This document shows, piece after piece, positions 33,270 to 44,655 of a stretch of DNA of 64,000 nt (positions are counted from its first letter, which is position 1; the number at the start of each line of letters is the position of its first letter). The stretch comes from Cololabis saira. Its lineage: Eukaryota; Chordata; Actinopteri; Beloniformes; Belonidae. The notes beneath the pieces are model-generated. The model saw nothing but the letters and a program-made list of their open reading frames with translations. It ran no database searches and was not told where the DNA came from. The DNA is taken from the NCBI RefSeq assembly GCF_033807715.1, contig NC_084596.1, positions 37,984,958 to 38,048,957 on the forward strand, read 5' to 3'. The position numbers and the translations under genes are program-made.

Positions 33270-33437
33270 CTGTTTCAGGGTCACACTGGTGCTCACAGGG
33301 ATCCACGAGGCGTCGTCCACACAGCTCATTGACCCAGGGTCCGCTGGCATTCTGCTGGTAATACAACAAGATCTGGGCCGGGTTGAGCCAGTCAGAAGCA
33401 TCCAGCTGGCTGCCCTGCAGCAAAATGAACCTTGATC
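33270..33437 (-). CDS. astn1: astn1 exon: membrane-proximal ectodomain and first half of EGF-like module
   Basis: The exon runs from acceptor CCACCAG to donor GTTGGT, 168 nt, phase 1 at both ends. It encodes [20 protein letters not shown], then a variable stretch with an N-glycosylation sequon (NAS). It ends with [12 protein letters not shown], the first cysteines of an EGF-like module that continues in the next exon. The donor GTTGGT is a poor match to the GTRAGT consensus, but no better donor keeps frame and homology. The protein at this point is outside the cell. The 242-bp purine microsatellite at 33634 lies in the intron about 200 bp upstream of the acceptor. Confidence 0.94.
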
Positions 33438-33633
33438 CTGGTGGGGACAAAGGGGGGGTAGAAAGATAGGGGAAAGACATGAGGAAATGTGAAGGAAAAG
33501 AAAGGACAGCTGACTAAATTATGGTGAAATCAAGTGTTTATAATAATAATTGTAAAACTAGTAGCTTGCTTTAAAAATCAACAACAAATCCAAATACGCT
33601 GTACAACTTCAATTGTTATTCTTAAACTTTATT

Positions 33634-33875
<242 letters not shown>

Positions 33876-36488
33876 ATGTGGCCTCATAATGACACTTTGT
33901 CACTAAAAATAAATGTTGACAAATGGCTGCTGCTGCACGGTTGGCAGCAGCTCAATTAGCCAACATGTGGTAAAGAAAAAGAGTTAAAGAAAAGATCACA
34001 ACTATAAATAGAAAAGTAAACAGTTATTCAAAGAATTGTGATCTTCCTTGTTTTCCATGTAAATTATCCACGTAAACTTCAGCTGCAAATGACCTGGAAA
34101 GCTTCAGAGAATCGGAGTAATATTCTGTCGGGATAATGGAGAATAATGAGGCAGCAATGGCATGTGTGGCTGCTTGTTTTAAATTTCTGCTTGTGCTTTA
34201 ATTGCATTACTGTTGTGTACCGCACAGAACCTTTTCTCAGACGGTGTAATCTAATAGTTCCTGCTGAATACGCTTAAAGACATAAAGGTTTACAGCTCAC
34301 ATGCTGTTAAACTTTAGGCACAGAGTTAAAAGAATAAAGTTGATTTGTGAAGTGTATCCCATCCATTTCATGGCTGCCTGGAAAAGGAGTTTAAAAAAGT
34401 GTAAGAACCAGGAACAAACCAATCAGAAAAGCGTAGTTTTCAGTCCCTGGGCAATCAAGTGTCACATTTACTCCGGAAACTCCCGTCAGTTGCTGTGTCA
34501 TCTTTGTAGATTAGATGTAAGGCTCATTTGAACCTTGTCAGGCGGGGCATGACTTCTCAGAAGCTCCGCATGACCTTTAGTTTGTATCGTCCACTTTGAT
34601 GATCGTTTTATAGCTACGGTTTAGCGTGGACTGTGACTGACAGGAGACACGCCTGACTTTTTTAAGCTGCTGTGGTAGTAGCTACTTAAAGTCTCCAGAT
34701 GATCAAGTTTCTTGAAAAACTCAGCTGTTTAATTCCACCGCATTCATGGTGTCAGTAAGTGGGTGTAGGTGGGCCTATTTGTCAGGAAATGTGGTTTCAT
34801 GCTGATAAATTACTGCTGTCTACTCTTGTTTGTTTAGAGGGTGAATTAACTGTGAATTTAAATGAGAAGGGTATAAATTTACCAATAACTTACAGTAATT
34901 ACGACCAGAACAATAATCTACAAGGATTCTTTTGCGTGCCTCTGTCTCGCAGGTTGTGCTTCGTCTGTCTGCTCTCTCTCTCTCTTTGTCTCTCTCTCTC
35001 TCCCTCCATCTATTTGTCAGGCAATGTTGGCACCACAGCTGCATGTTCCTGATCTGTGGCTGCCAACATGCCCAACGTTTGTTGTCTTTCTCTGTCATGT
35101 TGCCCTTTCTTTTTTTTTTTTTATTCTGCTGTCCCCTAAACTCAGCCAACTAGGAAAGGGGGCCAGCCTCCCGCTGAGTCTGCTGGAGGTTTCTCCCAGA
35201 TCAAAAGGATTTTTTTCTTCAACTATCGCCAAGTGCTTGCTCAACAGGAATCACTGGGTTTCTTTTTGTTTAAAGAAGCCTGACGTGCCGTGAAGACGTT
35301 AGTGTGTGATGTTGGAAACTGGCTCAACTGAGGCTATGTGCAGCACTTCTGAAGACGTCATTGTCACTTTCCACCCAATGTTGTTGTTTTTCTCCATTTA
35401 ATTCACTTTTCAAATCGCCAGTCATGCAAACTGTTTTCCTCTAATTTGACAGCCAATAGTGATATGGGAGCACAACTGGAGCCATATCCCTAACAACTCA
35501 AAACTTGTTTGAGGATGAGAGCTCATCTTAAATGTGAGATGATGAACTTTCACCAGATTTGACCATTTTTGTCAAATGCGTCCAGCCCTTCGTTCTGTAT
35601 TTTGAAGATCAGTATGCACTGTGATTCAGTGTAACACCAAGTTCTCACGCAAGACTACGTGCCCTCTTGTGAAAGACGAGGAGAAATGTGTGACACAGCA
35701 TTTCTGTACCTTTCTTCAAAAGGATTTGAAAAGCGGAAGCATGCACACCTGTGCGCATTAATAACATCTGCTCCCAGAGATGGAATCCAAATGTTCACCA
35801 GATTCACCATGACATCGAATCAAGTCTGATCAGACTGTGGAGACATTTATGGCAACAGTCTAAATCGATCCAGGTTTTCGTAATTCAACGGGCAAAATCG
35901 CCATCTTTCATCTCTGCTTTCAAAGTTCCCTCCCTGGATACCTCACTGAATTGTAATGCACCTGGCAGAAAAAAACACGAGAAAGCTGCAGGAGTTCAGA
36001 CCTCCAGATGATATATAAGTGAGCCTGGTTCTATTATACATCTAAACAGCCTGCTCACTCCTGTGAAAACTGAAAAAAAAAAAAAAATGACAATGAGCCA
36101 ACAGGATTCAGGTCACTGCTCCAAAGATGTTTTTTGTTAATAAGCAAAGTGGTTGATCACATCAGGAAGTACAAGCAGAAGAGTGATGTAGGGTTTACAG
36201 TTGGTGGTCACTGCGTTCTAGCCTCAATGTGCTGTGATGCATTGAGGGCACATCTGTTGTGTGAGGTAGCATGGGGAACCCAGGGAGAGAGGGATCGACC
36301 TGGCATACACCTTTGTCTTTGAGAGCAGAGCAAAATCAGCATCTGGACCACCAAGTGTGGGAACTTGGTTAAAAGTCAAAGTGCATTGTGCTCCCTGGCG
36401 AGCAGAAGAAAATTACCAGCCCTGAGCATCTACAGGAGTGCATTACCAAAAGCTGCATCCATAGTGCGTGGCTGGTGTAAAGCCTTAC
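33876..36488. other. astn1 intron with one conserved interspersed repeat
   Basis: At 35161-35272 the sequence CTGAGTCTGCTGGAGGTTTC, with TTTTTTTCTTCAACTATCGC and CAAGTGCTTGCTCA, matches a widespread teleost repeat segment often seen at SINE/LINE 3' ends. A pyrimidine-rich (CT)n stretch lies at 34971-35006 and a short poly(A) at 36074-36087. No exon was recognised. Confidence 0.5.
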
Positions 36489-36635
36489 CGTCAGCGATGA
36501 GGTGCTCCGGCACATGTAAGATTACCCGCACGGAGATGCTGCAGGAGAGGTGAGATGAGTAAACCAGGCCGATCACGCAGCTGATGACACTTATCAGAGT
36601 CAAGGTGGTCTTATTGATGGGGCTCCGCGGGGAAC
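36489..36635 (-). CDS. astn1: astn1 exon: transmembrane segment 2
   Basis: The exon begins after tandem CAG acceptors (CAGCAGCAG). Only the last one keeps frame and the conserved [11 protein letters not shown] start. Using an earlier CAG would insert a residue, a typical NAGNAG situation. The exon encodes [17 protein letters not shown], the second transmembrane helix, and then the first ectodomain residues ([14 protein letters not shown]). Its length is 147 nt with phase 1 at both ends. The donor is GTAAGG. In the astrotactin family the region of this helix is known to be proteolytically processed; nothing in this exon can confirm that for this fish protein. Confidence 0.94.
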
Positions 36636-38358
36636 CTGCTGCTGGGAACAAACACACACGAGGAGGGAGAGGGGGGGAGGTGGGAACAACAAATAGTAGA
36701 CATATATGAAGCAGCAGCTGCACTTTATTCCCTGCAACCCCTTTATGCCATAAACATACAGGCACAGTCACAAAACAATACATACACACACACTCCCTAC
36801 ACGGGAAGTTATTTTACTTTTTTTCCCTACAAACAAACAAACCAAAAAAACAAACCATCAAACCTTTGGGAGATTTAGAATGGGCCTTGCTAGATGGCAT
36901 AGACTTAAGGTTTACCTTTGAAGGGTTTTAACATCCACGCTGAGATGTGTGGGAAACTAAAGAGACGGGCCTAAATAAATAAAAATAAAAAACCCAGCAC
37001 ATAAGTTGTTTTGCAACCTTCCCTCTTTCCTTTTCTTTTCTTCTCTGCCGGAGTGAAAACGCTTCCCTTATCTGCTTTACTCCAGAGTGCAACACAAAAA
37101 GAGACAAATGTGACCTTGTATCTACAGGGGCATGCATACGTGCACACAGACACGCACAGACATAAAAATTGCAGTGACCTTGACTACACGCACTTGCATT
37201 TTGCTTAAAGAACTTACTTTTACACAAACAGAATATTTCTACATTACATTTTCACTTTGAAATTGCTCTGCCACAGCTTTCTCTGTCAAAACCTGCCCAA
37301 GGAGATCCTTTAAACAAAAGTCAAATATAAAGCTGACCTTTTATATTGCATTTATAGCTAGTTTATCTTATCAAGAAACTTACCCACAAAATGGATGTGG
37401 GCATCATTTCACCTTTTGTGACCCATTTTGGCTTTACATTTCAGATTTAACATAATGTTCCAAACCTTATCTCCTGCATACATTAGGCTATTTCTCAGAA
37501 AAAGTGGAATATTTCTATACTAACTTATCCTTTTCCCATCTTTCCTGAGATGTCAAATGACAAAAAAAGTGGCTTTGTTGTGCCTCATGAATCATTCTTT
37601 CCTGTGGATATAAACAACCTAGTTAGGGCATTGTTGCAACCACCTTATTCTATTCTTAAACCCAGCTCTAATTAAAGGTGTTGGCCACACTTCTGCAGGC
37701 TTTGCCATGTTTGTGACACCTGTGCACATGACGGAGGAATAATTGGCTTGGAGGCTTTGTAAAGGCCTGTAACACCTTCTGACAGCAGCTATTATTTTCA
37801 AACCTTTTTCTTTTTAAAAAAAATATTTTATTATTATTTTTTCCTTTTGTCTCACCCACATTACTGTATATCAAAGCTGGAAGAACGTGGCATGCTGACA
37901 GATAAAGCGTGCTGCACCACTTCACTTTGACAGCATTTTCAATGGGTCCTCCTTAGAAATAATATTTGTCTGGAATATTATTTCAAAACATGGAGCTCTT
38001 CAAATCACAAGATGCAACAAATATTACATTTTTCCCACTGGAAACCTCTGATCTCACCATCTTGTTTGATTTTACTCAACAAGATTGTATGCATACGAAA
38101 TGAGATCAGTTTTACATGCGCACAATCACCCTCCACAAACCTATGTATACACAGAGTACACACTGTTACGTGTTCCCTCTAGGAGTCAAAACCATGAGCA
38201 TACACAACTGTGAAACCATCCATCCATCCGTGTGCACTACGGATACTTATCATGCGACGTAGAAATTGTTACCGTCGGCGGGATAAACTTTCTGTAGGTG
38301 TATGAGTCCTCCTTACCCCCAGAGCCCCACGCGCTGTTGGCGTTACCATTTCTCATAC
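36636..38358. other. astn1 intron, no feature seen
   Basis: 1723 bp between the transmembrane-2 exon and the preceding loop exon; only A- and T-rich runs are evident. Confidence 0.5.
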
Positions 38359-38466
38359 CTCGACTCCGGCGCCGACTGCGGTTTGGGTCGGTGTAAAAGG
38401 CCAGCTGAGGCTCGCTGTCTGCCTCCGTCCCAGAGTCCCCGTCTGGGTTCAAGAAAGTTGAACCCG
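38359..38466 (-). CDS. astn1: astn1 exon: acidic and basic end of cytoplasmic loop
   Basis: This 108-nt exon follows acceptor CCAACAG. It encodes [20 protein letters not shown], then [16 protein letters not shown], which is the conserved acidic-then-basic stretch before transmembrane segment 2. The donor is GTATGA at 38358. A second GT (in AATGGTAACG) lies about 12 nt further on and would add four residues (GMRN), but it has a weaker context. With the chosen donor the joined sequence reads SRRRSRGSPRSP, one residue shorter than the mammalian form as I recall it. Both ends are phase 1 and the length is a multiple of three, so skipping would be in frame. A poly(A)/poly(T)-rich run lies just upstream, at 38480-38522. 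Confidence 0.93.
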
Positions 38467-39556
38467 CTGTTGGATTCACAAAAAAAAAAAAAAACTTCCA
38501 ATGAAAAAAAAAAAAAAAAAAAGAAACCACTGGGACTGGAGACCTGCTCAGAGCGTACCCCACCTCTCGCCTTCTCGCCTAGTAACAGCAAAAACCCCAC
38601 CCCACACCCGCACGTGACCCTGAACAGGATAAAACAGGTGTAGCAAATCCACAAGTAGGATGGGCCAGTAGTGAGTAAAACAGTGATAGCAAGGAAATAG
38701 ACCGCCAGAGTCAACGATGAACCAACTGCTTGATTCAGAGATCAGAGCTTCAAGAGTTTTGCTCCTTCAGAAAGAAACTGATGCTGGAAATGGTGAAATA
38801 ACTTGCTAGAACCAATCATTAATGTCTCTGGTGTTAGAAAAGCCAGTAGCTTCTCAGATAAGAGATACAGTAACATGTCTCAATCGCCGTATTCTGTATG
38901 CTACTATACAGTGGACTCTTCAAACTTCAAAACTTCAGATTATGGAGATCCTTTATTCACATACTTCTGAACTATACTTTATGACCCTTTTCAGTGTTTT
39001 AAGAAGGTGCCTAAATAGATCATCTTAGGTGGAAAGAAAATATGCAGTTAAAGATCCAGTCACATTTCCAAAAGCAAATCTCAGGAGCTCAAAAGTGAAA
39101 TCTCTTATTTTTCGTGCGGGCTTGAAGTAGATTTGCCTCGATTTCATATGAATTTATAAACTGATTAACTTGACAAATGAAAATTCAGGCCATTGATCAC
39201 TTAGTCAGAACAGGCCTTGAATGAAGAAAACCAAGGAAAAATTAAAGCCTCTCGAGCTTGTTGAATTAATTTCCCTATGGCACCACTAGGACTTTCTGCT
39301 GCTCACCACATCAAAAGACTGACATTTAAACTGTCATATTTTTGCCTTTTTTTATTACGGTATATATTTAAAAGTTTAAAAAAAATGTCATGCATTTAAA
39401 TTAAACATGAAATATTTCATGCTGAACATTTCAAGGCCAGCCCTGGATTAAAAAAGAAAATGTTTAAGATAGAAAAGTCTCCTTTTTTCAGTCGTCTTCT
39501 GACCATTTTTCTCACTGCACCCACTTCTGGTTCAGGACTAGTGGAGAGACGAATGT

Positions 39557-39560
<4 letters not shown>
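38467..39560. other. astn1 intron, no element seen
   Basis: Two A-rich runs at 38480-38522 lie just upstream of the exon on the plus strand. The rest is AT-rich intron. Confidence 0.45.

Positions 39561-39628
<68 letters not shown>
39561..39628. repeat. (GT)n microsatellite
   Basis: A 68-bp uninterrupted GT dinucleotide run. Confidence 0.95.
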
Positions 39629-39630
<2 letters not shown>

Positions 39631-39861
39631 GTAGTAAATAGTCTGACTCAAGCGCTAATTTTAAGGACTCATGACTTCCTCTGCGACTTGAGCACTTAAT
39701 TTATACCCAGACTCGGACCCATGCTTTAACTGCATTGAGACTCTTGAGATTCTTCTGATTAGTTTATTTAATCTCAATATTATATTTTATTTCCTTGGTA
39801 TTTACATTGAATTCAATATTAATTTTATCCAAGCTGCATATTCCTACATGCTATTAGTTTA

Positions 39862-41406
39862 CATTGGGGCAAAAAAGTATTTAGTGAGCCACCAATTGTT
39901 CAAGTTCTCCTACTTAAAAAGATGAGAGGCCTGTAGTTTTCATCATAGGTAACTTCAACTATGAGACAGTATGGGGGAAATAATCCAGGAAGTCACATTG
40001 TAGGATTTTACTGAATTAATTGGTAAATTCCTGGGTAAAATAAGTATTTGGTCACCTAAAAACAAGAAAGATTTCCGGCTTTCACAGACCTGTAACTTCT
40101 TCTTTAAGAGGCTCCTCTGTCCCCCCCTCGTTACCTGTATTAATGGAACCTGTTTTAACTGGTTATCAGTATAAAAGTCACCTGTCCACAACCTCAAACA
40201 GTCACACTCCAAACTCCACTAAGGCCAAGACCAAAGAGCTGTCAAAGGACGGGAGAAACAAAATTGTAGACCTGCACCAGGCTGGGGAGACTGAATCTGC
40301 AATAGGTAAGCAGCTCGGTGTGAAGAAATCAACTGTAGGAGCAATTATTAGAAAATGGAAGAAATACAAGACCACTGATAATCTCCCTCCCTCTGGGGCT
40401 CCATGCAAGATCTCACCCCGTGGGGTAAAAATGATCACAAGAACGGTGAGTTAAAGTCCCAGAACCACACAGGGGAAGTGAATGACCTGCAGAGAGCTGG
40501 GACCAGAGTAACAAAGGAACCATCAGTAACACACTACGCCGCCAGGGACTCAGGTCCTGCAGGGCCAGACGTTCCCCCTGCTTAAACCAGTACATGTCCA
40601 GGCCCGTCTGGAGTTTTCTAGAGAGCATTTGGATGATGCAGAAGAGGATTGGGAGAATGTTATATGGTCAGATGAAACCAAAATAGAACTTTTTGGTAGA
40701 AACACAACTTGTCGTGTTTGGAGGAGAAAGAAAGGTGAGTTGCATTCAAAGAACACCAAACCTACTGTGAAGCACGGGGGTGGAAACATCATGCTTTGGG
40801 GATGTTTTTCTGCAAAGGGACCAGGACGACTGATCCGTGTAAGGGAAAGAATGAATGGTATTGTGAGATTTTTAGTGAAAACCTTCCATCAGCAGGGCAT
40901 TAAAGATGAAACGTGGCTGGGTCTTTCAGCAGGACAATGATCCAAACACATCACCCGGGCAACGAAGGAGTGGCTTCGTAAAAAACATTTCAAGGTCCTG
41001 GAGTGGCCTAGCCAGTCTCCAGATCTCACCCCCATAGAAAATCTTTGGAGGGAGTTGAAAGTCCGTGTTGCCCAGCGACAGCCCCAAAACATCTCTGCTC
41101 TAGAGGAGATCTGCATGGAGGAACGGGCCAAAATACCAGCAACAGTGTGTGAAAACCTTAGACTTACAGAAAACGTTTGACCTCTGGCATTGCCAACAAA
41201 GGGTATATAACAAAGTAATTTCTACTATAATTTGCAAATGAATTCTTTAAAAATCAGACAATGTGTTTTTGTTTCTGGAATTTGTTTTTAATTTTGTCTG
41301 TCATAGTTGAAGTGAACATATGATGAAAAATACAGGCCTCTCTCGTCTTTTTAAGTGGGAGAACTTGCACAACTGGTGTCTGACTAAATACTTTTTTGCC
41401 CCACTG
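39862..41406 (+). mobile_element. Decayed Tc1-like DNA transposon with about 200-bp inverted repeats
   Basis: The element is bounded by TA at 39860-39861 and 41407-41408. The left end reads CATTGGGGCAAAAAAGTATT and the right end, on the other strand, CAGTGGGGCAAAAAAGTATT. Similarity between the ends continues through TTCAAGTTCTC.TACTTAAAAAGA and ACTTCAACTATGA, at least 110 bp. The transposase between them is broken. Size, TA target and long terminal repeats are those of teleost Tc1-type elements. Confidence 0.92.
40143..41220 (+). pseudogene. Tc1-like transposase pseudogene
   Basis: The N-terminal helix-turn-helix region is readable ([40 protein letters not shown]). It then meets a stop at 40452 and a damaged linker. 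The catalytic domain resumes at 40629 with [17 protein letters not shown] (first Asp). The second Asp (QQDNDPNTS, near 40930) and the [15 protein letters not shown] block with the Glu (near 41030) are in another frame after a shift near 40920. All three DD34E acidic residues can be seen, but no single frame joins them. The likely original length is about 340 codons. Confidence 0.88.
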
Positions 41407-41683
41407 TATATCATGAATGCACCATGTGTAGAAATAAACTAATGTTACTAAAGTAGCAGGAGAAAATGTCCATCAGATTATTCTCCTTGTTTTCATCCAT
41501 TTCTTGAGTCATGGTAAAAAGTGTTTTGGTAATTGTTCCAACTCTAAAAGAACCACGAAACCAGAACATGCTTAGAGACGCTTAAAATGTATTTTAATGA
41601 ATGTCAGTCTAAAAAGATGGCAGCAGTGTCACTTGGATCGTACTCAACTTGGACATGACTCGGATCACTAGCCAACTTGGATC

Positions 41684-41699
41684 AAGCTTTTCTACAATG
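41684..41699. repeat. Target-site duplication of GC-rich retroinsertion, left copy
   Basis: AAGCTTTTCTACAATG, identical to 43488-43503. Joining the flanks restores a continuous stretch of old repeat with ACTTGGACT-type motifs. Confidence 0.85.
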
Positions 41700-42891
41700 C
41701 TCCCCCTTCTTCCCCCCCTACACGATTCATACGCACATAGGCGAAGGGCGGGGGGTCCGGGTCGTGGGGGGCACTGTCCCGCGTGGCCCGGCACTCCCCG
41801 CCTCACGGTTTTAACAGCAAAATAGACACTGCACATTCAACACTTAGTAAATACATTTGACAAGGACACGTAGTTCGGGAGGGGGGGGGGGTCGGTGTCA
41901 ATCGATACTTGGCCCTCTCCCTCCCTGTTTTTATGGCATTAATCACAGGCACTCAACACCAGGGGCGGGAGGGGGTCCCACATCACCCGCGCTCCCTCAC
42001 CGGCCTGGGATAGGTGGGTCGGGGTACCCGGGCCCGGCGGGGCTCGCCGTGCAGCCTGGGGTGCCTTCTGGCGGTGCTGGACCCCCCCGGGGAGGGGGAA
42101 ACGGTGCGTGATTGTATGTCTGTGTCGGTGAGAATGCGGTATGGAAGGGTCCTGCCATGGAGGATTTGAGCCTCCATTGGCAGGACATCAAAACTTAATA
42201 ATTTATGAATATTATATTATACAAAGATGGTTATTATTATTATTATTATTAGTATTATTAGTATTATTATTATGTATAGTGTATTATATTATTATTAGTA
42301 TAGGTATCGGATAGGTGAATGGATGAATGAATGGGATGCCTGGGTCTGGGGCCCTCCGTTGTCGGGCCTGCACGGGCGTCGCCTTGTTGGGGGGTTCCCT
42401 GTCTCCGGGCCCGGCTCCGGTCCCCCCCGCTGCCTCTGCGGCGGGGCGCCCCTCTGGTCTTGGAGGGCCACTTTCGTGGGGGACGGGTGCGCCTGCCCGC
42501 GTCGGCGGCCGGGGCGGCTCTGTCTCTCCGGGCAGGCTGGCCCCCTGCCGGGTGGGGGTCGTTGGCCTGAAGGGTGAGGGCCTCCTGGCCGCATGTCCGG
42601 CCCCGACCGGGTGGCCGGGGATTGCCTGGGTCGCAGTCCGCCGCCGTGGGATCCCTGGCTGCTTCTTCCCGCGCCGTGGGGGCCCCGCCCGCGGGCCCCC
42701 TCGGCCGCCGCCGGGGGGGGGGGGGGGCCTCGCAGGCGGTGGGTTGCCTCCCTCCTACTTCTCCCCTCTGTGGGGTTGCCGGTGGCCTGGGTTCCGGGCT
42801 CTTCCGTGTCGGCCTCTGGTCTCGCGGGTGGCGGGGTGGCGGGGTTGCTCCCCCCACTATAGATACACTTCAGGTGGAGCTTTGTTTGGTT

Positions 42892-42895
<4 letters not shown>

Positions 42896-42962
<67 letters not shown>
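42896..42962. repeat. (CA)n microsatellite inside the GC-rich insertion
   Basis: About 67 bp of AC repeats, followed by shorter CA arrays to about 43040. Confidence 0.9.
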
Positions 42963-42964
<2 letters not shown>

Positions 42965-43282
42965 CACTTAGTCACATGCATATACACACACACACACACA
43001 CACACGCAGGATCATATACATACACACACACACACACATAGGCATACACACTGGCTTGTTCACCTGCATGCTGGCTCTCTAGTCTTTGGGTTTAGGTAGC
43101 GGTAGTGATAGCTTAGCTTAGACTGCGATCAGATCTCAAGATTTAGGTTGATTGCTGTTATTGTTTTGGTTGGCTCCGTGCCGGTTTCGTGCTTTGTTTT
43201 GTGTTTTTTTGTTGCAGATTTCTAGTGCTTGACGTGTCTCTCCGTGTGTTCCTGCTTCCTGGATTGGCAGTGGATGTCGTCA

Positions 43283-43325
43283 CCCCCCCCCCCCCCCCCC
43301 CAAAAAAAAAAAAAAAAAAAAAAAA
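43283..43325. repeat. Homopolymer junction C19-A24
   Basis: Nineteen C followed directly by twenty-four A, inside the GC-rich retroinsertion about 160 bp before its terminal poly(A). It may mark an internal older tail. Confidence 0.85.
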
Positions 43326-43487
43326 CACTGGGTTTGTATGTGTATATTTATGTATGTGTACGCATATGTATGCGTATATATATGTATATATATTAAATAT
43401 AGTAATAATGCACATATATTTACTTTTGGTTTCTACCGTCATGTTATCAATCATTAATATGTGTGCAAACAAGGTAAAAAAAAAAAA

Positions 43488-43503
43488 AAGCTTTTCTACA
43501 ATG
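43488..43503. repeat. Target-site duplication of GC-rich retroinsertion, right copy
   Basis: Identical to 41684-41699 and placed directly after the poly(A) tail. Confidence 0.85.
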
Positions 43504-43969
43504 ACTTGGACTTGACTCAGACTTGAATGGTAATTTGAGATTGGACTCAGACTCAGTCTAGTGACTCGAATACAGTACTGCAACTAGTGAAATCTAATGC
43601 ACCGGTCTTTGGAGTAAAATCTTAACTTCATGAAGGCTTTTATATTCAGCCTTTCAAAAAATGTATTTAAAAACAACCAATTCAGTTTTGCATTTTTACA
43701 GAATACAGCTTGCTGAGCTTTTGAACTGCACTGCATTAACACAATGTTATTCTTCAAGAAATAAAAAAGGAAAGGATAAATAAACCAGTAAGGTTTACCA
43801 ACACCACAAAAAGCAGCCTCCTGAAAAATCTTAGCAACTACAACAAACACATACTGTACGATTCAGACTACTGCCTCTCACTCATCGTGTCTATGTGGGA
43901 TATTGCTATTATGTCCTCCAAAACATTTGAGAACAGGGTGTGTAAATAAATAAGCAATACATATATTAT

Positions 43970-44655
43970 ACAATACAAGTCAAAAGTTTGGACACTTTCT
44001 TGCTCAAATGAAGTGCGTACAAACATTTGCCTGGTGGCTTGTATGTATGTTTATATAAATGTGCACAAGAGAGAGAGAGAGGAATATGAGCGTGTGTGTG
44101 ATGGAAGAGATAAAAACAAAATTAACAAATGAAAATCCACAGCATTTCTGGATTTGCTGAGCATTATCAACAGGACTCCAGTGTCCTGTTTGCATTCAAT
44201 TCCATGGAAAAGAAAGGTCTGTAAAATAAATATGATAAACACTATCTCTTTGTTTTTCACGCCTTCAGTAATAACAATGCAGATAATTTTAATCAGTAAT
44301 TACTAATAGCACCTGTCTGATCTGCCCCAAAAACCACTGTATACTCTGGAGTTCATAGGCTAATGCACAACTTAGCTACTTTAATACCTGCAGGATGCAC
44401 ATACTCCCCTCACAATGCCAAAAATGCATTTCAGCTGAAAGATGAGGCATTACTTATATTTAGAGGGCATGTATTGAGGCTTGTCTTACAAGTGTTTGCA
44501 GATTGCACATCACAAAGTGAGCGAGAAAATCCATCAAAGTGCCCAGGACTTGCTGCCTCAGCGGGACGTACACATATAGACATGTCTGGAACACTTTTCC
44601 ATTTAAATGAATGGGGTCCAAACCTTTGGCTGGTTGTGTGTATTTATATACATGA
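43970..44655. mobile_element. Possible old Tc1/mariner remnant
   Basis: The left end reads TACAAGTCAAAAGTTTGGAC, a well-known Tc1-type terminus. Near 44609-44645 the other strand reads CAGCCAAAGGTTTGGACCCC, a weak inverted match. No transposase is readable between them. Boundaries are tentative. Confidence 0.4.

Larger units (their letters stand above)
41700..43487 (+). mobile_element. GC-rich poly(A)-tailed retroinsertion, class unknown
   Basis: A 1788-bp insertion flanked by the 16-bp direct repeat AAGCTTTTCTACAATG (41684-41699 and 43488-43503). It ends in a run of A directly before the right copy. It is strikingly G+C-rich at 41700-42150 and 42330-42860, against an AT-rich background. It includes a (TTA)n block at 42230-42301, a (CA)n array at 42896-42962 and a C19-A24 junction. 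No credible coding is seen: the long frames at 42270-43041 are products of GC skew. The flanks and tail show LINE-machinery insertion. It may be a 5'-truncated LINE 3' untranslated region or a retroposed RNA. Confidence 0.8.

Noticed and set aside
38302..38643. Plus-strand 113-residue frame over an astn1 exon
   Set aside because: It is antisense to the conserved exon 38359-38466 and runs through poly(A).
42270..43041. Open frames of 150-220 residues on both strands in the GC-rich insertion
   Set aside because: Pro/Gly/Arg/Ala-rich, open on both strands because of GC composition, running into the (CA)n repeat; no domain or conserved motif.
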